Shown here one piece after another: positions 20,145 through 30,891 of a DNA stretch of 64,000 nt (positions within the stretch are counted from its first letter, which is position 1; each line of letters starts with the position of its first letter). The notes below the pieces were generated by a model, which saw only the letters and a program-made list of their open reading frames with translations, had not been told where the DNA came from and searched no databases. Made by a program: the position numbers and the translations under genes. The stretch covers positions 12,294,001 through 12,358,000 of the forward strand of contig JAWHQI010000051.1 of assembly GCA_033032865.1 (NCBI GenBank). The letters are read 5' to 3'. Source of the DNA: Dactylorhiza incarnata. Its lineage: Eukaryota; Streptophyta; Magnoliopsida; Asparagales; Orchidaceae.

Positions 20145-22331
20145 ATGGCTCCCTCTCCTCATCCGAAAATTGGAGTCGGCAACGAGGTTATTCGGTCAGG
20201 TCTTGCGAGCTTATCCGATGATTTCAAGTCTCTGTTTCGCTTACTTGATGCCGCCGGTCTCACTTTCGTTCTTGAGCATCCTTGCCGGATTTTGTTTGAT
20301 GAGGTTGAAGAATTCTTCATCAATGTGAAGCCAATCAAGGAAGGAAGTATGTTGATCTCTTTCGTTAAGGGTATCAAAATCAAAGTCTCTCCAGAGACTC
20401 TTGCTAAGTATTTGCAGTTGTCTGAAGTGGAAGCTGAAGAAGAGCTAGTTGACAATGATTGGTTGACTACAACAAGGTTCTGTGGTCTTGATTCAGATTT
20501 TTCTACAGTTAAAAGGAATAAGTTGAATGCTGTGGGGAAGCTCCTGCTGGACATTATCTCAAAGGCACTATTCTGCAAGACAGGCTCTCAAGGACATGTG
20601 TCTGAAGAGATGTTTCTGTTGATGATTGGCATTGTTACTGGAAAGAAGAGAGATTGGGCCTCAATCTTATTCTCAAATATCAAAGCTTGCATAAATTCTC
20701 CTAACTTTGCCCGGATCATCTCACTGTTTCTAAATCAGTTTAACCCTGCTATTTTCAACATGTCCAAAGGTACAGTTATCCATCACCTTAAGAAGATCGA
20801 TGTCAACTCCTTGCAGAGATGGGACATTCGAATCAAGAAGCCGGAAATGACTGGTGCTCCTTCTGAGGGGGAGACTCTTAAATCTGCAGTTGCAAGAGAA
20901 GCATAAACTCCAGCTCCTTCTTCTGAAGATCAAGCACCCTTCGTAACATCATTTCCAGTTTCATCTCGGACTCGCTCTAAAGCTTCAGGTCGAGCCAAGC
21001 TTTCAACCCGTTCAAAAGCCAAAGGTCAATCCTCATCAGCTCCAACAGAATCCATTCCAGTATCTGAAGAGCACAGTCCCAGTGGCCAATAGGCAGGGTC
21101 TGGTGCTGATTTTGTTTTTGACATAGAAGATGATGATGATTCCGTTCATGAATCATCACCTCCCCTAGTACATGTTGAGGGGGAGTCAGTGTTAGATACA
21201 ACCAAGAATGCTCCAGCTGAGCTAGGTTGTGATGAAAAAGATAATGTGGCTCATTCTTTTGAGATTGAAGAAATTCCTGATGATGCTCCTGTTGTTGCCC
21301 CTGCTTCTTCTCATCTTTCCCCTCCAATTCCTGATGCAGATTCTCTTCTAGGAAAGATTGAAGCACTGCTCAAGAAGCAGAGTGCACAGTTTGAAAATTC
21401 TTTGACAACTGTTCACAGGAAGATTGCCTCAGTTGAAAGTGAACTAGGCAGAGAGTTAGCTAAGATAAAATCCAATTATGAAAATCTCTCTGATTTGATG
21501 AGCCTAGGGAGCAAGCAAATTGATCATGCAACTGAAGGTGTAGGCACAATGTTGGCTCAGACTATTATGCTGACAAAGCTTCAAGAATCAGTGTCTGACA
21601 AGGCTGAAGCCAATACATTCAAAATTGTTGATGAAGTCGGAAAGTTCAAAGATGATACTCTCCAAACCCTATCTGTAGAAGTCAGAAAGGGGGAGGACAT
21701 TATCATGGATAGAATGACAGATCTAGTGGAAAGCTCTGTGTCAGCTATTCAAAGTTCTTGGAAATCTCAGTTTGATCAGTTCTCCTCTCGTGTGCAGAAG
21801 CAAATTGCTGACGTTAATGCTTATTCTTTCAAAACAGCAACGTGGCTTCATAATCAAATATTTCCTGAATTGGAAGTTGATCTAGATGTTCCTGTTCCTC
21901 AGTTTTCTCCAAGGCCAGAAGAACTACTTGGGAAGGCTCCTATAGTTGAAGATCAATCAGATAGGGCTGGGACCAAAAGAAAAAGAAAATTTGGTGAAGG
22001 TTCTTTTGCCAGTCGACCAGTTCCTAGTTCTAGCTCAGCAGATCATAGCAAAGCTAAGGCTGAGAAAAGTTTTCCAGAAATCTGGAGCCCAGTCTCAAAA
22101 GACATTATTCTTGAAACCTATAAGTTAGTTCATGAAGGTAAAATGAATAGATCTGAATGCTACAACTCTCAAGAATGGGAAAAACATGAGACAGCTCAAA
22201 GGAAGCGAAGGATTCATTTCAGAGCTTTTGGTTATAATAATGCTGATGCTCCGGAACCCCCTCCGTTTTACCATCCCAAGCCTCATGCTTATTTCTCCAG
22301 ACAAGAAGAAAAGAGGAAAAGGAGGTCTTGA
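20145..22331 (+). pseudogene. Sirevirus env-like ORF, two in-frame stops
   Basis: One frame of 728 codons runs from ATG 20145 (MAPSPHPKIG) to TGA 22329-22331. It is interrupted by TAA at 20904-20906 and TAG at 21090-21092, both one C-to-T step from a Gln codon. The first 250 residues are a globular Leu/Val-rich domain. The middle is Pro/Ser/Ala-rich and acidic. Residues about 350-600 look helical and coiled-coil prone (QFENSLTTVHRKIASVESEL and neighbours). The C-terminus is very basic (RQEEKRKRRS). I see no clear signal peptide or membrane segment, so envelope function is not shown; the name reflects the position after pol, as in SIRE1-type elements. An upstream in-frame ATG-less extension to 20079 is possible. 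Confidence 0.75.
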
Positions 22332-22544
22332 AGGATGATGATGATGATGCTGACAAGACATATTTTGTTTTCATTCTGATTTAGTGAACATCAAGTCTTC
22401 TGAACAATTCAATTTAGATATATATATATATATTTGATGTTTTGATGTTCTTTACTTTTTCATTTCTATATCTTTGTGTAGTGTAGCATATTTATTCTTT
22501 AACTGCTGTAATTCAACTTAGTGTACAGGGTTCTGACTTCTACA

Positions 22545-22557
22545 AATAGGGGGAGAT
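22545..22557 (+). other. Polypurine tract of the Sirevirus
   Basis: AATAGGGGGAGAT lies immediately before the TGTTGGAAATGG start of the 3' LTR, the expected site for plus-strand priming. Confidence 0.85.
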
Positions 22558-23864
22558 TGTTGGAAATGGCATTCACAATTACCTTGATTTGTGAGAAGTC
22601 ACCCTTAAACTAAGATTGAATTGCTTTTGTATTTGATATGCTTTTCTAGTATTGTCTTGCAAATTATCATGGCTAAGTGTAAGCCAATGTCAGGTCACAA
22701 TGGGTCTGCAAACACAGTTTCATAAAATGTAATCCCTCATTATATGAAACATGGTGATGACTCATGTGTGATCTCACTATTGGGGTACACTTCTTTTTCA
22801 AGACTATTGAAGACTTTGGAGTGCGGCTGCAGCATGTGTTCAAGAGAAGAAAAGAAATTTTTGTAAAACAAATTTTTCCTAAGGATATGTCTCGAGAGAT
22901 CAGACATGTCTCGAGAGATCGTGGTTGTCTCGAGAGATCTTACGTCTGAAATCTTTGCAATGTCTCGAGAGATCATCGAGTTCTCGAGACATCCCTTTCC
23001 TGCTCTCTCTGTTTCATGTCTCGAGAGATCCCTTATGTCTCGAGACTTCTGTCCGTAAATTTCTGTTTCGTTTTCTCTGTTCTGGACGGATCGTAAACGC
23101 TCCTTCTCGTTTCTAACAGCTATATGGAGTGCTTTTAAGGCTGATTAATCCTTTAATTGCTCCTCTCCATATATATAGGATTGTTTTTGGATTATTAAAA
23201 ACGTTTTTCCAGAATCGTTCTAACCCTAATCTCTCTCCCGATCAAAAAGAACGAGAAAAGCGCCGCTCGCCGTCGTCTACGTTTGGAGATCGTTCTACTC
23301 TTTGGAGTTGCCGATTTCTTTCAAGAAGGATTCGATTGATCCGTGTTCTGATTCTACAATCTCTATTGGATCGTTTCGAATTGCCAAAGACAGATTTGAA
23401 GGATCGTTGTTCTTCCTCATCGTTCTCAGAAGCCATTCAAGAAGAAGGAAGAAAACGCCTCTGTTATTCAGATCTGGTTTAGTTTTGTTCAAACCCTTTT
23501 CAATCTGTTGTAGGAGTTGTTATCTCCGAGTTGTAGGAGAGGTTGTTCTCCGAGTTGTAGGAGAAATTTTTCTCCGAGTTGTAAGAGAGGTTCTCTCTGA
23601 GTTTGTAGGAGTTTGACTCCGAGACTGTAGGATCTTTCTGATCCGAGATTTAGTGAGTAGTCAAGTCTAGCTGTGGTGCTAGATTGGCGAGGCCGGCAGT
23701 GGAGTACCCAAGTACGGGGAACCACTATAAATTCCTGGTGTTATCTGTGGCTGTGATTAATTTTGTGTGCTGTGCTTTACGTTTAATTTTTAATTCCGCA
23801 AAAGACGTAGAGATCACCTATTCACCCCCCTCTAGGTGATTTAGGTAGGCAACTAGATACTTCA
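22558..23864 (+). repeat. 3' LTR of the Sirevirus (1307 bp)
   Basis: Same length as the 5' LTR, with about seven differences seen by eye (for example TGTTGGAAATGG versus TGTTAGAAATTG at the start). It ends ACTTCA and is followed by AAATC, the target-site duplication, then the resumed gypsy LTR (GTTACCCTTGGCGCGC). Confidence 0.95.
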
Positions 23865-23869
23865 AAATC

Positions 23870-24564
23870 GTTACCCTTGGCGCGCGCTACGGATCCATGG
23901 AAACGGTCGCGACGATTTTCTCTCGGCGATTTGAGCTCCCAAAGCGGTTTCCACTCCACGGATTTGGACCTTTCTCGGCGAATCAAGCCCCGATTCGCTC
24001 TCCCGTAACGATTCCTTGCAAGGTCTCGGCTGGGGTTTCTCCCAGGCTCCACTCGGCAAGGGGATCTCTTAGCGACGAAACCCCGGACAGGAAGAAACTC
24101 GAGAGGGAGAGAGATGGACCTTCTTCTACTTCTTAGGGCTCAATTAACCCAACTCGTAGGAGGCAGAGCAGAGGCTCTCGATGAGGAATCCTGCAACAAG
24201 GGTGACTGCGTCGAGGTGAAGGGCGAACATTCTTCCTCCTTCCCGTCGACAGAGGGAGAGAGAGAGATCCTCCTTCCTGGAGCAGCGCGAGCGAGAGAGG
24301 GAGGAGAGGAGCGTCGGCCTCCTCTTGGAGCAGCGCGGGCAAGAGAGGGAGGAGAGGGAGATGGGCGACGGGGTCTGCGGCCGACCTAGACGAGGGCGAG
24401 AGGGAGATCGGGGAAAGTGGGAGTCGGCTGAGGGAGGGGGGTTAGGGTTTTATTTAAAAATAAAACCCTAACACCTAAGGCTATCCGCACACCGCCTCCT
24501 ATTCGCACACCATCAATAAACTATCCGCACCCCACTCTAATTTTATAATTTCTGTGGCGTTACA
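23870..24564 (-). repeat. 3' LTR of the minus Tekay-related element, proximal segment
   Basis: It matches 30159-30853 of the intact LTR. On the minus strand it starts TGTAACGCCACAG at 24564. It includes a purine-rich GAGAGGGAGAGA region. Small plus-strand ORFs here recur in the other LTR and are not genes. Confidence 0.92.
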
Positions 24565-24595
24565 ATTCTCTCCCCCTTAAAGAAATTTCGTCCCG
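24565..24595 (-). other. Polypurine tract of the minus Tekay-related element
   Basis: On the minus strand TTTCTTTAAGGGGGAGAGAA directly precedes the LTR start. The adjacent words GGGACGAAATTTC resemble those before the LTRs of the other two Tekay elements. Confidence 0.85.
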
Positions 24596-26570
24596 AAATT
24601 TATACTCAGCCTCCGCTGCAAAGGATACACAAGTCAAATTACAAAACGACCTATGGGTTGTGGACCCACCCCGCTTCCGCTGCACCACACTGATTTACAC
24701 AATCATGAGGAAAACCAAACGATCTTAAAATGCGGTGAGATACCACCCTATGAGGTCACGGATAACATTCGTACGGCTTTTCAACGCCCGGGGAATCATC
24801 CTAGATTCGAACATACAAACATCAACGAATCTTTACATACAATCTCCTAAGGATTCACCCGTCATATTGCTTATAACCACAAAGCCTTACGAACTCTCAT
24901 TTCCGTCACTCCATGGTCACTCCATTACGTCGAGAAGAGTCACACTCTTCCCAAAATGAGGGCCTTCGACCTCTCATAGGAGAATCAAATCACTACATTG
25001 ATTCCAATTCTTTGAGAGTTCACTCACACCTCCAAACACATCAAGTCCGCAATTGCCCCGGAAGCCTCTAACTAACGGTAATCAAACTTGAACAACATCT
25101 CTGTTCAACACGTAAAAACACAACACCACCACTACCGTTCGCATTTTGTGTAAGCCACACACAAAAGAGAAAGCTATATCTGAGATATCACAATCTCAAC
25201 AGGGCACTTTCACTTGGATTTTCTCTAGACTTTCATTCAACTCAAATAACAAGCTCAATCAAATAAACCTGTCTAGGGGTTTCACTATGTAGGTCATCAC
25301 GACCATATAGGTTCACCTATACGATGATTTCAAGGATCATGTCCTAAAACCATCAATATCCAACTCACGACCCATAAATTCTCGTATTATTGTGCCAACA
25401 ATTCGATTTCGAACGAATTACCTTCAACCCATCATTGGATAGACTAGCAACACTTCACGGGTGTTATTTACCAAGTAACACCAATAACAATTTCCATTCA
25501 CCAACATGTTAGGAATTCAATCTCATAAAGGGTCATCACTACACAACCACGCAATAAGGCAACACCACTAAATTGCTAGAATCATCTTTCACGCTAAGTC
25601 CACGATTCTTGCACGAACCCAACCATTTCACATGATAAACACGCATTTTACAACCAGAAATTTCAATTTCGCTTATCAACTCAAAGCCTCAAATGAAAAA
25701 TGTCAATATTTCGTTGTGGCTCTTCCATAGGTAGAGCAATAGACATAACATGCTCGCATTCATCACGATTTATTACGACCAATCCAACTCATACATAAGC
25801 AAAACATCAAACTGACACGAGCCTTAATCCATGCTAGCAAATTATGAGTAGCACTTACATGTTGCACTCTTTCTAGTGCCACCCCATACACATTTCATGA
25901 GTGACAATGCTCACACAATCCAAAGTCATTAACTACTACCCGAATTTTGTGTAACTCACACACAAAAGTGAGAACCTTATCCGAGATATTTCAATCTCGA
26001 TGAGGCGTTTACTTGGGTTCAAACATGTACGAACCTCCGTAAAAATCCTACCAAGCAAAACTACGAACTCCGTTGTTTGTGAACCTACTCATGATTCGAA
26101 CTAAGTTGGACACGCGTCCAAAGATCAGGTTCCCAAACTAACAATCTCTAAACTCACGACAATTAAATATTACAGTATCGTGCCAACAACTCAACTTTGA
26201 AGGAATCACTTTCAATCTATCTCGTGGTAGATTAAAAAACACTTCACGAGCGTGCTACTTATCAAGTAACACAGATATAAATTTTCATCACCCATACGTT
26301 ACGAGGTCCGACTCGTATGCGGTCACAACTACATCGTTACGCAACAATTAAATTTCAACTCGTCCACTATAATCACCATTCATGTTAATGCTTCACGAGC
26401 ACCATGTACAAAACTACCATATCATCAAAAGTGGACTCGACTCTCAGAGTCATACAAGAGAAAGATAACCTCCAGCAAGAATCCGAAATAAGGAGGGTAT
26501 AAGCTCGACACATAATACAAAACATTTCTCATTAGTGCGACTACACGCGCACACAAAACTCCAACGCATG
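24596..26570 (-). other. Noncoding interior of the gag-only element with a diverged internal duplication
   Basis: In an autonomous element this position would hold pol, yet no RT, RNase H or integrase motif was seen in any frame. Two blocks of about 480 bp, roughly 25140-25630 and 25940-26410, share many words in the same order (TTTGTGTAA.CCACACACAAAAG, CGAGATAT..CAATCTC, GTGCCAACAA, ACACTTCACG, AAGTAACAC). They are an old, strongly diverged duplication about 800 bp apart. Function is unknown. Confidence 0.6.
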
Positions 26571-26624
26571 TTACCTTACCCAAAAAGGGGGACAACAGAT
26601 GTCATCACCACTGCTTCTTCAGGA

Positions 26625-27480
26625 CTAGGCTCGGCACTCACGCGCAACGTGACCTTGACGACCACAAAGAAAGCAGACAATAGGTGACTTTTGCCTTTTC
26701 CTTGATTCTCTTGAACTTTCAGCTTTGGATTCTTCAAAGGCATGTGCTCTTTTTGATTCAGCAGCCAGCAGTCTAATTCTTTCAAACTCCTCTTCCGACT
26801 CACTCTGCCTTAAGCGAAAAACCAGCTCCAAGTTGCGGGCAGCTTGAATCAAAATGGTGAAACTGACAGACGCTGCTGCACGCAATTTGATCTTCCAATC
26901 CTCACGCAAGCCTTTAAAGAAATAACGTGCTTTGTCCTTATCAGTCACCAGGACATGCTCAGCATAACGGCTCAATCGCAAAAACTCTTGGAGATAAGTC
27001 TCCAAAGACATCTCCTTTTGCCTCAACATCAGAAAATCTTCTCGTAGTAAGGCGGGTAGTCGTCGGAATAAAATGTTCCCAGAACGCCAACGCAAACTCC
27101 TCTACGGGGATTTGGGACCAAGGGCGTCGAGCGAAACGTACACGACACTCCTCTTGCCATCATCTCTTAGCCACCCCAAAAAGTGCAAAGGAGATCAAAG
27201 TGACCCTCAGCTCCGACGGGACTCTTAGGGCCAAAATGAGATCTTTAATCCATTCCAACCAATCTTGAGCATAAGCGGGCGACTCGACACCGTTGAACAA
27301 AGGTGGATGGCAACTCAAGAAGTACGTCACCCAATCACGAGTCTCGTATGTTGCTTATCCAATAGCAGACATAGGCGCAGATGCCACAGGGATGGGTGTC
27401 CCACTAGCAGTCGCACCGTCACACTGATCTTCCGTCACTCCTATTACAGCTTCACTAGCTGTGGTTGTCTCCTGCAAGGG
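26625..27480 (-). pseudogene. gag: Tekay-type gypsy gag, broken
   Basis: On the minus strand the N-terminal half (27480 to about 27030) shows a gag core with VTYFLSCHPPLF, LFGVAKR and WSQIPVEEFALAFWEHF. It contains TAA at 27355-27357 and TGA at 27160-27162, the latter replacing the Trp of a conserved WW pair. A frameshift near 27030-27095 leads to the second half (MLRQKEMSLETYLQEF, YFFKGLREDWKIKL). This ends with a CCHC knuckle CFLCGRQGHVAREC close to the stop TAG at 26625-26627. Gag binds and packages RNA; a gag-only element of this kind would depend on enzymes from other copies. Confidence 0.8.
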
Positions 27481-28605
27481 AGCGAGACCAACCTCTTCAC
27501 CAATCACCTAGTAGAAAGACGGGAAGAACTCAGCAACACACGCGACATTATATAATACAAACAACTAATCAACACGCAAAGAACACTCAGGTCCTTAGTC
27601 ACAACATCCAGTGCATGACTGCTACAACGGTCTTAGGATAAGACTTTACAAGTGACTTAGCGACAACAGGGTTCAATACACCCTACTAAAGCGATGCCAA
27701 AATTAGTCACCACGCACGCAATCCATCATACGGAATATACAGCAGCATAAGATCATCAAGTCGAATATTAGACTTGAGTCAAACCTAGTGCTCTCATGGC
27801 ACTCACAATATAGGGTATACAAAACCCTGCAAACATACCTGGGCATTTACTTGTCCGGACAACCATACCAGACTCTCGGGGACCCAAGTCATAGAGTTTA
27901 CAAGCCCATCCTTTCAATATACGTCATTGCTCAAGAATCAGAATTCATCACAACCATTAACATAGCGTGTCACTACTTAATCATCAATCTTAAGTGTGAA
28001 CTTATGCGCTCGCTTGCGCACCTCGGGGTCACACCATCAAGCGTAGGGTAACACAAATGATCGGATGCCTCTTTTCATACATTGCACTTAATTTCACATG
28101 GTATATGTGTAATCCAACGATTCCAAATAATAGGTCGACAAAGGTTCGAAGCCATCTATAGTCATCTAATACCGTATCGGGTGAATCACTACAACAGATC
28201 TCACCTTAAAAACCATGACTTTTCATTCCACTAGTCATGTTCGCATAAGGGTAGCCACAAGGACTCACAACATTTATCAACATACTAAGGAGGTCAACAC
28301 CTAAGTTATGGAAACACCCAAACCATAGCGACAATTCTCCTAACATTCGTATTCCTTTACATTTAATTGCTTATTCTATTTTCCAATAACGTAATCCTTG
28401 GAGAAATGAAGGTCAAAATCCCTTCAGTCAGTCATTAATAATGCTTACACATGTGAGACACATGGTCTAGCAGTCATAAGTAGGGGAAATCACCAAGCAT
28501 GAGACGCTTAAATTCCCAAAAGTGCACGAAAACCATGATTTTGGTCATTCCTAAGTGGACATTCTGCGTAAATTTAGTTATTTAGGCTCTTGCACGAAAA
28601 CCTAA
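27481..28605 (-). other. Long leader between primer site and gag of the minus element
   Basis: About 1.1 kb without recognisable coding sequence separates gag from the primer site. The corresponding leader in the Tekay element at 43.9 kb is only about 220 bp, so this leader is expanded or contains an unrecognised insertion. Confidence 0.5.
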
Positions 28606-28617
28606 AGTCCGATACCA
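28606..28617 (-). other. Primer binding site of the minus Tekay-related element
   Basis: On the minus strand TGGTATCGGAC starts two bases after the LTR terminus TGTTACA. The same TGGTATCGGACTT follows the 5' LTR at 43958. It matches the tRNA-Met-type site in its first seven bases. Confidence 0.8.
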
Positions 28618-28619
28618 AT

Positions 28620-30853
28620 TGTAACATCCCTGATCTGCAAATAGAATATAACATGGGTCCGGCCGGGACCCCACGACATATAATATCCACAAAATCTAGA
28701 ACGTTAATAATTGATACAAGAAAACATGCTAATAAAACTCAGAGTAAACAGAAACGGAAGCTAACCACAAGCCCAAAACAAAGGGGCCAGAATGTCCACA
28801 TCAACAAGGAAAACAGTACTGAAGCGACACGGCCTTAAGGCCTTACATGGCTTTCAAAAGAGGTACAGACAAACCAAAGGGCTACATGAAAAACCCCAAA
28901 AAATAGAGATAGGACCCTAGCCAGCTCCTCAGCAACCCATGGGCTCCGACCCACTACACACCACTACGAGTTCCGCCACCTGAAACCAAGAACAAACAGG
29001 CGGTGCAACGAAGGTCAGCATGGGGTTGACCAACACAACGTAACGACTCCTCCCCCCGGCCATCCTAGCGGACTCCGGGGCGAGTATATCGCTCTCCTGC
29101 AAGTACGCACGCACACCAAAATATGCAAACAAGGAACAAAGGACCAAGAGTCAGGGGGCACACTAAGCGTCACCCTTCAAACTACCACGCACGTGCTATG
29201 AACACACTGAAAGCGTACGATCTAAACTTCAACGCCCAGTAAAACAGTACGACCGCGACTCGGTCAATCATAGTGACAGAAGGGACCAAACCTACAACTG
29301 TCCTAGAGAATGGACAGAGGACCGGTTTGGGATAAACGGCCTACAACTGCCCCTATGTGAGGTGGCAGAGGACTGGTCAGAAAATATACGACCTACAACT
29401 GCCTTTGACGTGGCAGAGGGCTGGTCAGAAGACATACGACCTACAACTGCCTTTGACGTGACAGAGGGCTGGTCAGAAGACATATGACCTACAACTGCCT
29501 TTTTGACGTGACAGAGGACTGATCAAAGGAAGCGCAATCTACGCACTAACGGGGATCCACCCGTCCAACAAAACCCCACAAAAATGTCGTTCTACCGGGC
29601 CCAACACAGGCCCGCCTAGGAACGGGGCATTCACGAATAAAGCCCACGAATTCCTACAATACTACGACGAATAACACGGGACATTCCCGTTCACGTACCA
29701 AGGGCTAATCGCAATGCGCATCACAGAAACATCACCGATCCGAGCTTGCCGCCACGGGTAGGCTTCACACAACATGCCTAAATCCAGACTCGCGCGTCGG
29801 ATCACTAATGCACATTTATGCCGGGGACGGACACAATCGACCCGGGGGTTCGCAATGAACCGAGGGAAACACACACCGCGTCCAATTGGAGGCGGGTGGC
29901 CCTCCTAAGCAAAGCAAAAGCAGAAAAACTACACCGGGGTCGCAATCCCACGCCCTGGCGAAGTCCCCGCTCTCCACCGCGTAGTGGGAGAGGGACTCTA
30001 CATGCAGTTCACACCAACATACGCCGGGGTCGCAATCCCACGCCCTGGCGGAGTCCCCGTCCTCAACCGAGACGGCGTGAGGGGACTCTCATTGCACGAA
30101 ACATAAACATAAGCACACAGAACTACAACACATACGGTCCTAAGACCGGGGGAAGAAATCGTTACCCTTGGCGCGCGCTACGGATCCATGGAAACGATCG
30201 CGACGATTTTCTCTCGGCGATTTGAGCTCCCAAAGCGGTTTCCACTCCACGGATTTGGACCTTTCTCGGCGAATCAAGCCCCGATTCGCTCTCCCGTAAC
30301 GATTCCTTGCAAGGTCTCGGCTGGGGTTTCTCCCAGGCTCCACTCGACAAGGGGATCTCTTAGCGACGAAACCCCGGACAGGAAGAAACTCGAGAGGGAG
30401 AGAGATGGACCTTCTTCTACTTCTTAGGGCTCAATTAACCCAACTCGTAGGAGGCAGAGCAGAGGCTCTCGATGAGGAATCCTTCAACAAGGGTGACTGC
30501 GTCGAGGTGAAGGGCGAACTTTCCTCCTCCTTCCCGTCGACAGATGGAGAGAGAGAGATCCTCCTTCCTGGAGCAGCGCGAGCGAGAGAGGGAGAGGAGC
30601 GTCGGCCTCCTCTTGGAGCAGCGCGGGCAAGAGAGGGAGGAGAGGGAGATGGGCGACGGGGTCTGCGGCCGACCTAGACGAGGGCGAGAGGGAGATCAGG
30701 GAAAGTGGGAGTCGGCCGAGGGAGGGGGGTTAGGGTTTTATTTAAAAATAAAACCCTAACACCTAAGGCTATCCGCACACCGCCTCCTATTCGCACACCC
30801 ATCAATAAATTATCCGCACCCCACTCTAATTTTATAATTTCTGGGGCGTTACA
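28620..30853 (-). repeat. 5' LTR of the minus Tekay-related element (2234 bp, uninterrupted)
   Basis: This is the intact allele of the split LTR at 11254/24564. It has CCGGCCGG and GGCCTTAAGGCC palindromes at its 3' side (28655-28845), the CCTACAACTGCC...GGCAGAGG array (about 29293-29520), and paired CCGGGGTCGCAATCCCACGC repeats (about 29935 and 30024). The right flank is GGTGA, the target-site duplication. Confidence 0.95.
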
Positions 30854-30891
30854 GGTGATCTCTTCTATAAACCCATGTGATGCTTTCTAAT

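Larger units (their letters stand above)
12793..23864 (+). mobile_element. Sirevirus-type Ty1/copia retrotransposon, structurally complete
   Basis: Paired 1307-bp LTRs, 5-bp duplications AAATC (12788-12792, 23865-23869), a tRNA-Met-type primer site, gag, pol, an env-like ORF and a polypurine tract are all present over 11,072 bp. Large gag with two zinc knuckles plus an env-like ORF after RNase H is the Sirevirus (SIRE/Maximus) plan. LTRs differ at about seven positions by eye, so insertion is recent. Despite this, gag and pol carry frameshifts and stops and env has two stops, so the copy is not autonomous. Confidence 0.95.
11254..30853 (-). mobile_element. Minus-strand Tekay-related gypsy element, gag-only, split by a Sirevirus
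   Basis: Two matching LTRs enclose a 4-kb interior. The 5' LTR is 28620-30853; the 3' LTR is 11254-12792 joined to 23870-24564, and both total 2234 bp. Target-site duplications GGTGA lie at 11249-11253 and 30854-30858. A primer site abuts the 5' LTR and a polypurine tract abuts the 3' LTR, both in minus orientation. The interior holds a broken gag and no recognisable protease, RT or integrase, so it must have moved in trans or lost pol later. LTRs differ at roughly 30-35 positions by eye (about 1.5 percent). The 11,072-bp Sirevirus and its duplicated AAATC interrupt the 3' LTR. Confidence 0.93.
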
